Below are positions 1-6,071 of a DNA stretch of 10,315 bases, piece after piece. The first letter of the stretch is position 1, and every line of letters begins with the position of its first letter. The notes under the pieces were generated by a model, which did no database searches, was not told the DNA's origin, and saw only the letters and a list, made by a program, of their open reading frames with translations. The stretch is from assembly GCA_050732575.1 (NCBI GenBank), contig JBOHRF010000167.1:1-10315 (forward strand), in the 5' to 3' direction. Made by a program: the position numbers and the translations under genes. This DNA comes from JBBDWZ01 sp050732575 (GTDB lineage: Bacteria; Gemmatimonadota; Gemmatimonadetes; Longimicrobiales; RSA9).

Positions 1-429
1 GGGCAACACCACTCGCTCGGCCGCCGATAGCTGAGCCGCGTTCTCGGCAGCGTAGGCATTCATGCCCGCCACGAACGCATCGATATAGCCGCGATACTCC
101 GAGCGCGTTTGACGGTACCAGCGGTCGGCCCGAGCAGGGATTCCGTTGGTCCTCACCCAATGATCGGATTCCAGGAACTCCTCGCCCCAGTATTCGGCGG
201 CTCGCCCTCGGGCCTGGCCGTAGAGCCGAAGTACCAGGTTGCCATGGTTCTGCATCTGCGCCCAACCAAATGCATAAAAAAGACTGCCCCCATCACGCGC
301 ATAGACGTGGGGCACACCGTAGCGATCCCACAGGATCTCGGTGCGCGCCCGAGGCAACGTCAACGCGCGCTGCCCCGATACCAGTGCTGGCTGTGCCAGA
401 AGCACAACCAAAACGAGGAGTCGCTTCAA
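1..429 (-). CDS. Penicillin acylase-family (Ntn-hydrolase) precursor, N-terminal part, cut by the window edge
   Basis: The first 143 residues of a secreted or periplasmic N-terminal-nucleophile amidohydrolase of the penicillin acylase family (peptidase family S45) are present; the rest lies beyond base 1. The TTG at 429-427 is taken as start because the frame has a stop 27 bases upstream and no ATG or GTG in between. It gives a good signal peptide: K2 R3, a hydrophobic Leu/Val core at residues 4-17, and likely cleavage near Ser18-Gly19-Gln20. The mature protein opens with the family's alpha-subunit signature, EILWDRYGVPHVYA at residues 31-44, then LFYAFGWAQMQNHG (50-63) and YGQARGRAAEYWG (70-82). 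Members cleave amide bonds in acylated substrates (beta-lactams, N-acyl homoserine lactones, lipopeptides, peptides) after autocatalytic maturation. The catalytic Ser and spacer region are outside the window, so the substrate cannot be guessed. It lies 70 bp downstream of murB on the same strand. The family call is firm; the exact start is moderately sure. Confidence 0.88.
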   Translation of the reverse strand, partial: MKRLLVLVVLLAQPALVSGQRALTLPRARTEILWDRYGVPHVYARDGGSLFYAFGWAQMQNHGNLVLRLYGQARGRAAEYWGEEFLESDHWVRTNGIPARADRWYRQTRSEYRGYIDAFVAGMNAYAAENAAQLSAAERVVLP

Positions 430-460
430 ATACCCATGTCCGAGGGAGTGTGTCTAACCG

Positions 461-490
461 TGACGGTAGGCCGCGCCGCCTGCACCGTCA
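461..490. repeat. Inverted repeat between murB and the acylase gene (hairpin or operator)
   Basis: TGACGGT at 461-467 and ACCGTCA at 484-490 are perfect 7-bp inverted arms. Inside, AGGC (468-471) and GCCT (478-481) can extend the stem across a 2-nt bulge, giving a stable GC-rich hairpin. No T run follows on the minus strand, so as an intrinsic terminator for murB it is imperfect. The arms coincide with the -35 and -10 hexamers of the candidate acylase promoter, so an operator is equally possible. Confidence 0.4.
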
Positions 491-491
491 A
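463..491 (-). promoter_or_regulatory. Candidate sigma-70-type promoter for the acylase gene
   Basis: Read on the minus strand, TTGACG (491-486) is followed after exactly 17 bases by TACCGT (468-463), a good -35/-10 pair. Transcription would start near 456, leaving a leader of roughly 27 bases before the TTG start at 429. It lies just beyond the murB stop, so the acylase could be transcribed independently of murB. No mapped start supports it. Confidence 0.4.
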
Positions 492-499
492 ATGAAGAC

Positions 500-1453
500 C
501 TAGAAGTCGCCAATCAGGCCAACCTCCGTTTGCAGCTCATATCCAAGCCGCTCCTGCACCGTCCGCTGCGCCAGATCGATCAGATGTCGAACCTCCGCCG
601 CCGTAGCGCCGCCCAGGTTCACTATGATGTTCGCATGCTTGTGAAAGATCTCGGCACGCCCATGCACGTGACCCTTCAGACCACACTGGTCGATCAATCG
701 ACCCGCACCCACACCATCGATTTTCTTGAAAATGGAGCCCGCACACGGATACAGCCAAAGATCCGGATGCTTCTCATCACGCCACTTCAGGTTCTCACGC
801 ATGGTGTGGCGTAGCACATCCACGGGCGCCGGCTGAAGAAGAAATGTAGCGCTCAGCACGACGTCCGCTCGGTCGTGCAGGATGCTGTAATCGTAGCCGA
901 ACTGGAAATAGTCACTAGACACCGTGCGCAGCTCACCCTCTGCGGTCAGGATCTCGCACGACTCCAGCACTTCTTCAATGAAACACGTGCGCTCTCGCTC
1001 CGGCGGAGGAGACAGAAAATGCAGATTCTGCCAGATGGCCCCACCCACGCTACTGGGAATCCCCACATAGTGATGTAATCCGCCCAGTCCACGGTCTACC
1101 GCCGCCACGATCAGCTCCGGAAATACGATCTCACCCGCAGCCGCACGCACACGCGTTTCGTCCAGGAATTCAATGCCTCGACTCTGGCAGCGAATGACCA
1201 GGCCCCGAAACCCTTTGTCACCCACCAGAATGTTGGCACCCTGTCCGAGCAGAAAATGCGGCAGCTCCAGATCGCGAGCCGCAGTCACTGCATTCACCAG
1301 ATCGTCCGCCGTGCGAGCCCGAAAGAAATGATCCGCCGGCCCGCCAATCTTGAAGGTCGTAAACGGCGCCAGTGGTACCGCACGCTCAATACGCCGGCGG
1401 CCACCTACTCGACGGGCCAATTCCGCAATCGATGAGTTTGGAACACGCGCCAT
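500..1453 (-). CDS. murB: UDP-N-acetylmuramate dehydrogenase (MurB), divergent type II
   Basis: FAD enzyme of the cytoplasm that reduces UDP-GlcNAc-enolpyruvate with NADPH to UDP-MurNAc, the second committed step of peptidoglycan precursor synthesis. The predicted product is 317 residues. FAD-binding elements are PLAPFTTFKIGGPA (27-40) and LGQGANILVGDKGFRGLVI (69-87). The GIPSSVGGAIWQN loop spans 131-143, the proton-donor region CAGSIFKK has Ser240, and KHANIIVNLG spans 272-281. The end TEVGLIG carries the catalytic Glu310. The C-terminal pattern is that of type II (Bacillus/Staphylococcus-like) MurB. Two oddities: about 8-10 extra residues after the GG..QN loop (PPPERERT region), and Asp188 in FGYDYS where the family normally has Tyr-Arg-x-Ser. 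The ATG at 1453 is chosen over a longer frame beginning at 1543 because GGGAG (1463-1459) lies 5 nt upstream of it, and the extra 30 residues are unlike MurB and run into the divergent regulatory region. Confidence 0.93.
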   Translation of the reverse strand: MARVPNSSIAELARRVGGRRRIERAVPLAPFTTFKIGGPADHFFRARTADDLVNAVTAARDLELPHFLLGQGANILVGDKGFRGLVIRCQSRGIEFLDETRVRAAAGEIVFPELIVAAVDRGLGGLHHYVGIPSSVGGAIWQNLHFLSPPPERERTCFIEEVLESCEILTAEGELRTVSSDYFQFGYDYSILHDRADVVLSATFLLQPAPVDVLRHTMRENLKWRDEKHPDLWLYPCAGSIFKKIDGVGAGRLIDQCGLKGHVHGRAEIFHKHANIIVNLGGATAAEVRHLIDLAQRTVQERLGYELQTEVGLIGDF

Positions 1454-1521
1454 GAATGCTCCCGATTCGTAAACCGGAAGTTTGCCGAAGGTGGGCTTGC
1501 AAGTCGAGGGCCTCCCCCCAC

Positions 1522-1539
1522 CTACTAGCCTGCTAGTTG
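1522..1539. promoter_or_regulatory. Second BlaI-type operator (imperfect dyad)
   Basis: CTACTAG-CCTG-CTAGTTG: two 7-bp arms around a 4-bp spacer, with 6 of 7 arm positions matching. It has the same 7-4-7 geometry and CTACTA core as the perfect dyad at 1554-1571; the centres are 32 bp apart, about three helical turns, on the same DNA face. Its right arm overlaps the -35 hexamer of the blaI promoter. BlaI/MecI repressors characteristically bind TAC/GTA-type dyads. The match is by pattern, not by binding data. Confidence 0.55.
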
Positions 1540-1565
1540 ACAAGCCAGCGTGTCTACTATATCCA
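1537..1565 (+). promoter_or_regulatory. Promoter of the blaI-blaR1-like operon, giving a near-leaderless mRNA
   Basis: A perfect TTGACA -35 at 1537-1542 is followed after 17 bp by TATCCA at 1560-1565 (TATATC at 1558-1563, spacing 15, is the alternative -10). Transcription would begin near 1570-1573, at or just before the ATG at 1573. No Shine-Dalgarno sequence precedes that ATG, which agrees with leaderless translation. Both dyads overlap the promoter elements, as expected for an autorepressed operon. Confidence 0.55.
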
Positions 1566-1571
1566 TAGTAG
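1554..1571. promoter_or_regulatory. Primary BlaI-type operator (perfect dyad)
   Basis: CTACTAT-ATCC-ATAGTAG: perfect 7-bp inverted arms with a 4-bp spacer, ending one base before the blaI start codon and covering the -10 element. The TACTA...TAGTA core resembles operators of BlaI-family repressors. Repression would block RNA polymerase at the promoter. The position directly before a blaI-type gene makes autoregulation the natural reading. Confidence 0.7.
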
Positions 1572-1572
1572 C

Positions 1573-1947
1573 ATGGAGATACTGTTCACGGACCGCGAAC
1601 TCGATGTGATGGCCGTGCTCTGGGAGCGCGGGACGGCAACGGTGGCGGAAGTACGGGATAGCCTGGCCGATGAACTGGCCTATACAACCGTGTTGACCGT
1701 GCTGCGCACGCTGGAGGAAAAGGGTCACGTCGATCATGTGGAAGAAGGAAAGGCGCATCGCTATCGGCCGTTGGTAGCGCGGGAACGCGCGGGCAAGAGT
1801 GCGTTGCGGCGTTTGGTGAAGAAGGTCTACGAAGGCTCGCCGGAGTTATTACTCACCCATCTTGTGTCAGATCGGAATCTGACGGCAGCCGAGCTGAAGC
1901 GCATGCGCAAGCTATTGGACGATCGGCTGAGGGAGGAAGAGTCATGA
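1573..1947 (+). CDS. blaI: BlaI/MecI/CopY-family transcriptional repressor
   Basis: 124-residue winged-helix repressor, the usual family length. The N-terminal domain runs LFTDRELDVMAVLWERG (4-20), then a recognition helix around YTTVLTVLRTLEEKG (37-51) and a wing VDHVEEGKAHRYRP (53-66). The C-terminal helices from about residue 74 to 120 form the dimerisation part that is cleaved or released when the partner M56 protease is activated in known Bla/Mec systems. The ATG at 1573 is chosen. A TTG at 1537 in the same frame would add 12 residues unlike the family and would sit on the -35 hexamer and operator. The stop overlaps the next start as ATGA, so the two products are probably translationally coupled and made in fixed ratio. 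It likely represses its own operon through the two dyads upstream; control of the divergent murB is possible. Confidence 0.9.
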   Translation: MEILFTDRELDVMAVLWERGTATVAEVRDSLADELAYTTVLTVLRTLEEKGHVDHVEEGKAHRYRPLVARERAGKSALRRLVKKVYEGSPELLLTHLVSDRNLTAAELKRMRKLLDDRLREEES

Positions 1948-4529
1948 TTGCCTGGATTCTGTACTCACTGTTGGTGGCCACGTTGATGACGGTGGGTGCG
2001 CATGCGGCAGACCGGGTGCTGCGATTGCAGGGTTTACCGACGCGCTGGATCTGGGTGCTTAGCCTGGTCGCATCGTTGTTGATACCGGCTGTTTGGCCAC
2101 AATTGCCGCGCTCCCTCTCGGTTGCGCCGGCGCCCACGCTTATTCCGAGCACATTCAGTGTGGAGCTGGATGCCATTACCAGCGTTGCGGACGCTGCGCC
2201 GTTCTGGACGGTGCCCCGGTTTGTTCTTGCGGGCTGGCTGGCATTGTCCGTCATCCTGCTGTCCTACGGTGTGTATGCCGTGGTGCGTCTGCGTGCGGCG
2301 CGGACGCAGTGGCGCGCGGGCGAAGTAAGTGGTGAAGAGGTGCTGATTTCGGAGAATGTGGGTCCCGCGGTAGTCGGTCTGGTGGAGCCAGTGGTCGTGG
2401 TGCCGGAGTGGATCGAATCGCTTTCCAGCGCGGAGCAGCGTTTGGTGCTGGCGCACGAACGCGCCCACATCAGCGCGCGCGATCCATGGCTGATTGTTTT
2501 TTCACAATTGTTACCCGCGCTCATGCCGTGGAACGTACCGGTGTGGTGGCAAGCGCGTCGGCTGCGTGAAGCCCTCGAGTTGGATTGCGACGCGCGTGTT
2601 CTGGCGGGTGTCACGACACCGCACCGATACGCGGAGCTGCTGTTGTGCGTTGGCCAGCGCACGTCAGGGCTGCCGTTGGCAGTGGCCGCGTTATCCGAGT
2701 CGCGGTCGCTGTTGGAAAAGCGGATTCGCCGCATGTTCGAGCGTCGTCCCAGGCATCGGCTGTTGCATGCCACAGGGTGGGCCACGATGGCCGGAGTTGC
2801 AGTGCTTGCCGCATTCCGGGCGCCGTTGCCCGGGCAGCCTCTGCCCGGCGCCCTGGCCCCGGTCGATCAGCCCGTGAACGTCGCGCCGGCTCTGGCAGTG
2901 GACACCCTGCTGCCAAAGTTGCTGAATCCGGTCGACGTGCAAGAGGCCACGCGGCGCTACTACACGGCCTCACTGCGCGATGCGAGCATAGAAGGCACGC
3001 CGCACGTCTCCGTGCACATCACGGACGCGGGCGAAGTTGCCATCGCGCGCCTGCGCCAATCATCGGGGAACGAAGCGCTGGACCAGGCCGCTCTACGCGT
3101 GGCAGGCGTGATGCGCTTCGTTCCGGCTCGCTTCAACGATCGCCCCATTCCGATCTGGTTTGACGTGGCCATTGAATTCTCTCGGCATCGGCTCTCCCGG
3201 CCGCATCCCGATGAGATCGAGGCTGTGCGTGTCGCAAGGAGGGCAGAGATGGGGCGAGCGGTGGAAGCCGTAATATCGGAACGGCGTAACCCGCCGCCAG
3301 GATCACTCGCCACGGTGGCCGTACCGGCCGGGCAACGTACGGCAGCGCCGGAACTGGCCAACAGGAATCAGCTGCAGGAGGAGATAACTCGCGCTTACCC
3401 GTCGACTCTCCGTGCCTCCGGCGTGGGCGGCCGTGTAACTCTCTCGCTGTTCGTGGATGAAGCGGGTCAGGTTGGCCGCATGCAGGTGAAATCGTCCTCC
3501 GGCGTCCAGGAGCTGGATGACGCCGCATTGCGAGCCGCATCGGTCATGAGATTCAGGCCGGCTCAGAATCAGGAGCGGAATGTGGGTGCCTGGATCGAAA
3601 TGCCCATCGATTTTCAGGCTGCCGTCCCCGAGAGAATGCCGATCGCAGCCGCAGCACGGCAGGCACAGGTCGAGGCCGGTCCCGTATTCACGCCCTATAC
3701 GCTGCGTCCCGGACTCCGTAATGGCGATGAAGTGAGTCGCGCGCTACAGCGTTACTACCCACCATTGCTTCGCGACGCGGGTGTTGGCGGTACGGTCAAC
3801 CTCTGGTTCTTCATTGACGAGACCGGCAAAGTCATCAAGACCCAAATCAAGCAGTCTTCGGGTCATGAGGCCCTGGATCAGGCGGCCCAGTTGGTGGCCC
3901 AGTCGATGGTCTTTTCACCTGCTCAGAATCGTGACCAACTGGTCAGGGTCTGGGTGGACATGCCCATTGTGTTCAAGTCTCATCAACCGGAGGCAAGCGC
4001 GCCCAGAGTCGAAGCCCGTATGGAAGAACCCGTACGCAGGCCGGGCACGGCAACGACTGGTACCACGGTGACAACGGAAGCCCGCGCTCGCACGGTGCGT
4101 AGAGGCGAGGCGAACGTGACGGTCGCGACCACGGCAACAGTCCAGCCACGCGTCGTACCCAGCACCGTGGCCGAAGCGAGTGTGGCAACAACTGAAGGGC
4201 GACGTCGGGCTGCTCCGGCAATCGCGCATGGAATCGTGGTTCCGGAGCAGCCATCTCTATCCAGAATTACCAATGCAGATGAAGTAGCGCGCGCACTTCA
4301 GCGCTACTACCCACCATTGTTGCGTGACGCGGGTATTGGCGGCGTGGTCAAGCTGACCATCCTGGTCGACACGGACGGTACGCCATTAAAGGTGGAGTTA
4401 CGTGAGTCCTCGGGTCACGACGCGCTGGACCAGGCCGCCCTCAGGGTGGCAGCGATCACTCGTTTCGCACCTACCGGCGCGCCCGGACCCATTTCTGCCA
4501 CCGTGCCCATTACGTTTAAAACGCAGTAA
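1944..4529 (+). CDS. BlaR1/MecR1-type M56 membrane zinc peptidase with four C-terminal TonB domains
   Basis: 861-residue integral membrane protein. Likely membrane segments are near residues 3-20, 34-51, 93-115 and 275-291. The M56 protease domain has the zinc motif HERAH (171-175) and the downstream ELDCD (212-216) region, which holds the third ligand, probably Glu212. In BlaR1/MecR1 this domain faces the cytoplasm and inactivates the BlaI repressor after a signal. Here the penicillin-binding sensor domain is absent. Instead the C-terminal part holds four TonB C-terminal-like domains at about 327-412, 470-558, 586-679 and 771-860, each with an SSG...LDxAA core, and the last three with the (A/Y)YP and GxGG elements. 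The linker 681-770 is rich in Thr, Val, Ala and Arg. M56-TonB fusions are known, usually with fewer TonB domains. The start codon overlaps the blaI stop (ATGA), and the strong GGGAGGA at 1931-1937 precedes it. Role inferred: sensor or antirepressor for the upstream repressor. The signal and TonB partners are unknown. Confidence 0.9.
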   Translation: MIAWILYSLLVATLMTVGAHAADRVLRLQGLPTRWIWVLSLVASLLIPAVWPQLPRSLSVAPAPTLIPSTFSVELDAITSVADAAPFWTVPRFVLAGWLALSVILLSYGVYAVVRLRAARTQWRAGEVSGEEVLISENVGPAVVGLVEPVVVVPEWIESLSSAEQRLVLAHERAHISARDPWLIVFSQLLPALMPWNVPVWWQARRLREALELDCDARVLAGVTTPHRYAELLLCVGQRTSGLPLAVAALSESRSLLEKRIRRMFERRPRHRLLHATGWATMAGVAVLAAFRAPLPGQPLPGALAPVDQPVNVAPALAVDTLLPKLLNPVDVQEATRRYYTASLRDASIEGTPHVSVHITDAGEVAIARLRQSSGNEALDQAALRVAGVMRFVPARFNDRPIPIWFDVAIEFSRHRLSRPHPDEIEAVRVARRAEMGRAVEAVISERRNPPPGSLATVAVPAGQRTAAPELANRNQLQEEITRAYPSTLRASGVGGRVTLSLFVDEAGQVGRMQVKSSSGVQELDDAALRAASVMRFRPAQNQERNVGAWIEMPIDFQAAVPERMPIAAAARQAQVEAGPVFTPYTLRPGLRNGDEVSRALQRYYPPLLRDAGVGGTVNLWFFIDETGKVIKTQIKQSSGHEALDQAAQLVAQSMVFSPAQNRDQLVRVWVDMPIVFKSHQPEASAPRVEARMEEPVRRPGTATTGTTVTTEARARTVRRGEANVTVATTATVQPRVVPSTVAEASVATTEGRRRAAPAIAHGIVVPEQPSLSRITNADEVARALQRYYPPLLRDAGIGGVVKLTILVDTDGTPLKVELRESSGHDALDQAALRVAAITRFAPTGAPGPISATVPITFKTQ
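2922..4526 (+). repeat. Four successive TonB C-terminal domain repeats within the M56 gene
   Basis: Repeat units map to about 2922-3179, 3351-3617, 3699-3980 and 4254-4526. Each encodes about 85-95 residues with the shared order: N-terminal helix, G.GG strand, D..G turn, SSG...LD.AA helix, RF.PA, then a strand ending in P(I/V).F or a close variant. Unit 1 is the most divergent (YYTASL instead of YP, EGTPH instead of GxGG). Units 3 and 4 are most alike: residues 595-616 and 779-800 agree at 20 of 22 positions, and the DNA at 3726 and 4278 onward is visibly similar. This suggests stepwise internal duplication, the 3/4 pair being the youngest. Confidence 0.85.
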
Positions 4530-4555
4530 CCAGATGGCGCCTAGCCACAGCGTAG

Positions 4556-4600
4556 ACGACCCCGCCCGGAACAGCTAGACTCCGGCGCGGGGTCGTTCTT
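4556..4600 (+). terminator. Hairpin terminator after the blaI-M56 operon
   Basis: ACGACCCCGC (4556-4565) and GCGGGGTCGT (4587-4596) form a perfect 10-bp stem. It is extended inward by CCGG (4566-4569) pairing with CCGG (4582-4585) around a single bulged C, with a 12-nt loop. It is followed by TCTTC, a weak T-rich tail. It lies 27 bp after the M56 stop and ends 14 bp before the amidohydrolase start, so it probably separates the two transcription units, though the short T tract may allow read-through. Confidence 0.65.
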
Positions 4601-4614
4601 CATGGAGGCTGGCC

Positions 4615-6066
4615 GTGATTCATCGCGCATTGGCTTTGCTGCTCGTGCTGGGCTTGCCCGCACTCTCTTCCGCACAACAAGCCCGCACCGGGCCGCCCGA
4701 TCTGGTTCTCCGCGGCGGTCACCTATTCGACGGAGTACGCGATCAGGCCGTGTCCAATCCGGGCGTCCTGATCCGGGCCGGGAAGATCCTGCAGATTGGC
4801 GGTGACATTGTTGCACCGGATGCACAACAGATAACGCTTGCTGCTGACGAATACATCCTACCCGGTTTCTTCGACCTGCACGCGCACTATGCCATCGATT
4901 TGTTTGGCGGCGGCCGCATCGATGACACAACAGTTTATCCTGCGCTGTTCCTGGCTAATGGCGTGACATCCACGTTCCCGGCCGGCGAGATGCAGCCGGA
5001 AAAGATGCGTGAGCTGCGGCTCCGGATTGAACACGGGGTACAGCCCGGTCCGCGTCTGTACAGCTCTGGCCCATATTACGGAACGGCGCGACCTGGCTGG
5101 AACCAGGCCATCACTGCCGATTCGATCTATCGTGAAATCGACTTTTGGGTCACGCAGGGCGCGCGTGGCTTCAAGGCCAAGGGCATTCGGCCCGAACATT
5201 TGAAGGCTGTGATCGAGCGGGCCCACAAACACGGCCTCACCGTGACGGGTCATCTGGATTCGGGCTTTCGCGGCAGCGTCAATCCGCGTGATGCCATCAA
5301 CATGGGCATCGACCGCGTCGAACATTTCCTGGGCGGTGACGCGTTCAGCGACTCCGTGTCGGCCTATTCCTCATTCGAGGTGATGAAAACTGGCACACCC
5401 GAGTTTGCGCGCATTGCTCAGCTGTTCATAGCGCGCGGCGTTTTCTATGACGCCACGCGCTCGGCCTATGGCTATTACGGCGAGCGGGATGCACAGGTCT
5501 ACCGCTACTGGACCGACGAAAAACGGTTTCTCACGCCCTACATGCGGCAGGAAATCGATGCCCGAGCGCCGCGCCGAGTGAACGCGCAGTTCGAACGCAT
5601 ATACCGCATCAAGAAAGAGGAAATCAAAGCGTTCTACGATGCGGGCGGTGGGCCCTTCATAACAGTGGGCACCGATCATCCCAGCTGGGGCGAATTCTTC
5701 TCGGGTTTTTCCATTCACCGCGAGCTGCACGCGCTGGCCCTGACCGGAATACCCAATGCCGCTGTCTTGAAGATGGCCACCAGCAACGGCGCCCGGGCCC
5801 TGGGCGTGGGCACCCGTCTGGGCACAATTGAAGTTGGCAAATTTGCAGACCTGGTTGTTGTGCGTGGCAATCCGCTGGCCGACATCACCAACACACGCAA
5901 CGTGCAGCGCGTGATCAAGGCGGGTGAGTTGTACGATCCGGCTGCGCTGCTGAAATCGGTGGAAGGCAAGCTCGGTCCCGCCAGTGAATCTGAAGCGGCT
6001 GCCTGGGGCAGACGGTCGGCCAGTTCGATGAACGGAATCGACGCGAAGTCCAGCGCACGGCACTGA
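4615..6066 (+). CDS. Exported metal-dependent amidohydrolase (imidazolonepropionase/prolidase-like)
   Basis: 483 residues of the amidohydrolase superfamily, predicted to be exported: signal peptide with H3 R4, Leu-rich core and cleavage after SSA (residue 20). The N-terminal beta-sandwich segment PDLVLRGGHLFDG (28-40) leads into GFFDLHAHY (84-92), the HxH metal pair His89/His91. Further metal ligands visible are a Lys in FKAKG (187 or 189, the usual carboxylated bridge), His213 in TGHLD, His237 in RVEHF, and Asp354 in VGTDHPSW. The C-terminal sandwich returns with IEVGKFADLVVVRGNPL (405-421). Members hydrolyse C-N bonds in dipeptides, cyclic amides or related small substrates; nothing here fixes the substrate. 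The start is GTG at 4615, supported by GGAGG (4604-4608) six bases upstream; the ATG at 4602 is out of frame. The gene is probably cotranscribed with the HELGH membrane protein that begins 5 nt after its stop. Confidence 0.88.
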   Translation: MIHRALALLLVLGLPALSSAQQARTGPPDLVLRGGHLFDGVRDQAVSNPGVLIRAGKILQIGGDIVAPDAQQITLAADEYILPGFFDLHAHYAIDLFGGGRIDDTTVYPALFLANGVTSTFPAGEMQPEKMRELRLRIEHGVQPGPRLYSSGPYYGTARPGWNQAITADSIYREIDFWVTQGARGFKAKGIRPEHLKAVIERAHKHGLTVTGHLDSGFRGSVNPRDAINMGIDRVEHFLGGDAFSDSVSAYSSFEVMKTGTPEFARIAQLFIARGVFYDATRSAYGYYGERDAQVYRYWTDEKRFLTPYMRQEIDARAPRRVNAQFERIYRIKKEEIKAFYDAGGGPFITVGTDHPSWGEFFSGFSIHRELHALALTGIPNAAVLKMATSNGARALGVGTRLGTIEVGKFADLVVVRGNPLADITNTRNVQRVIKAGELYDPAALLKSVEGKLGPASESEAAAWGRRSASSMNGIDAKSSARH

Positions 6067-6071
6067 ACCCG

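Noticed and set aside
426..437. ATG at 437-435 as the acylase start
   Set aside because: It is in another frame and meets TGA after three codons; the TTG at 429 opens the frame with the signal peptide.
109..503. Plus-strand frames opposite the acylase
   Set aside because: The minus strand carries a clear acylase domain; the plus frames have no recognisable motifs.
1454..1543. N-terminal extension of MurB from a start at 1543
   Set aside because: The 30 added residues are unlike MurB, overlap the blaI promoter and an operator, and the ATG at 1453 has GGGAG at 5-nt spacing.
1537..1572. Longer BlaI from TTG 1537
   Set aside because: The TTG is part of the perfect -35 hexamer and the 12 extra residues do not fit the family; the ATG at 1573 begins at the normal BlaI N-terminus.
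2034..3540. Long frames on both strands inside the M56-TonB gene
   Set aside because: High GC content produces long shadow frames; they are Arg/Ala/Pro-rich and match no fold, while the main frame has zinc and TonB motifs throughout.
4602..4614. ATG 4602 as start of the amidohydrolase
   Set aside because: It is out of frame; the GGAGG that overlaps it serves the GTG at 4615.
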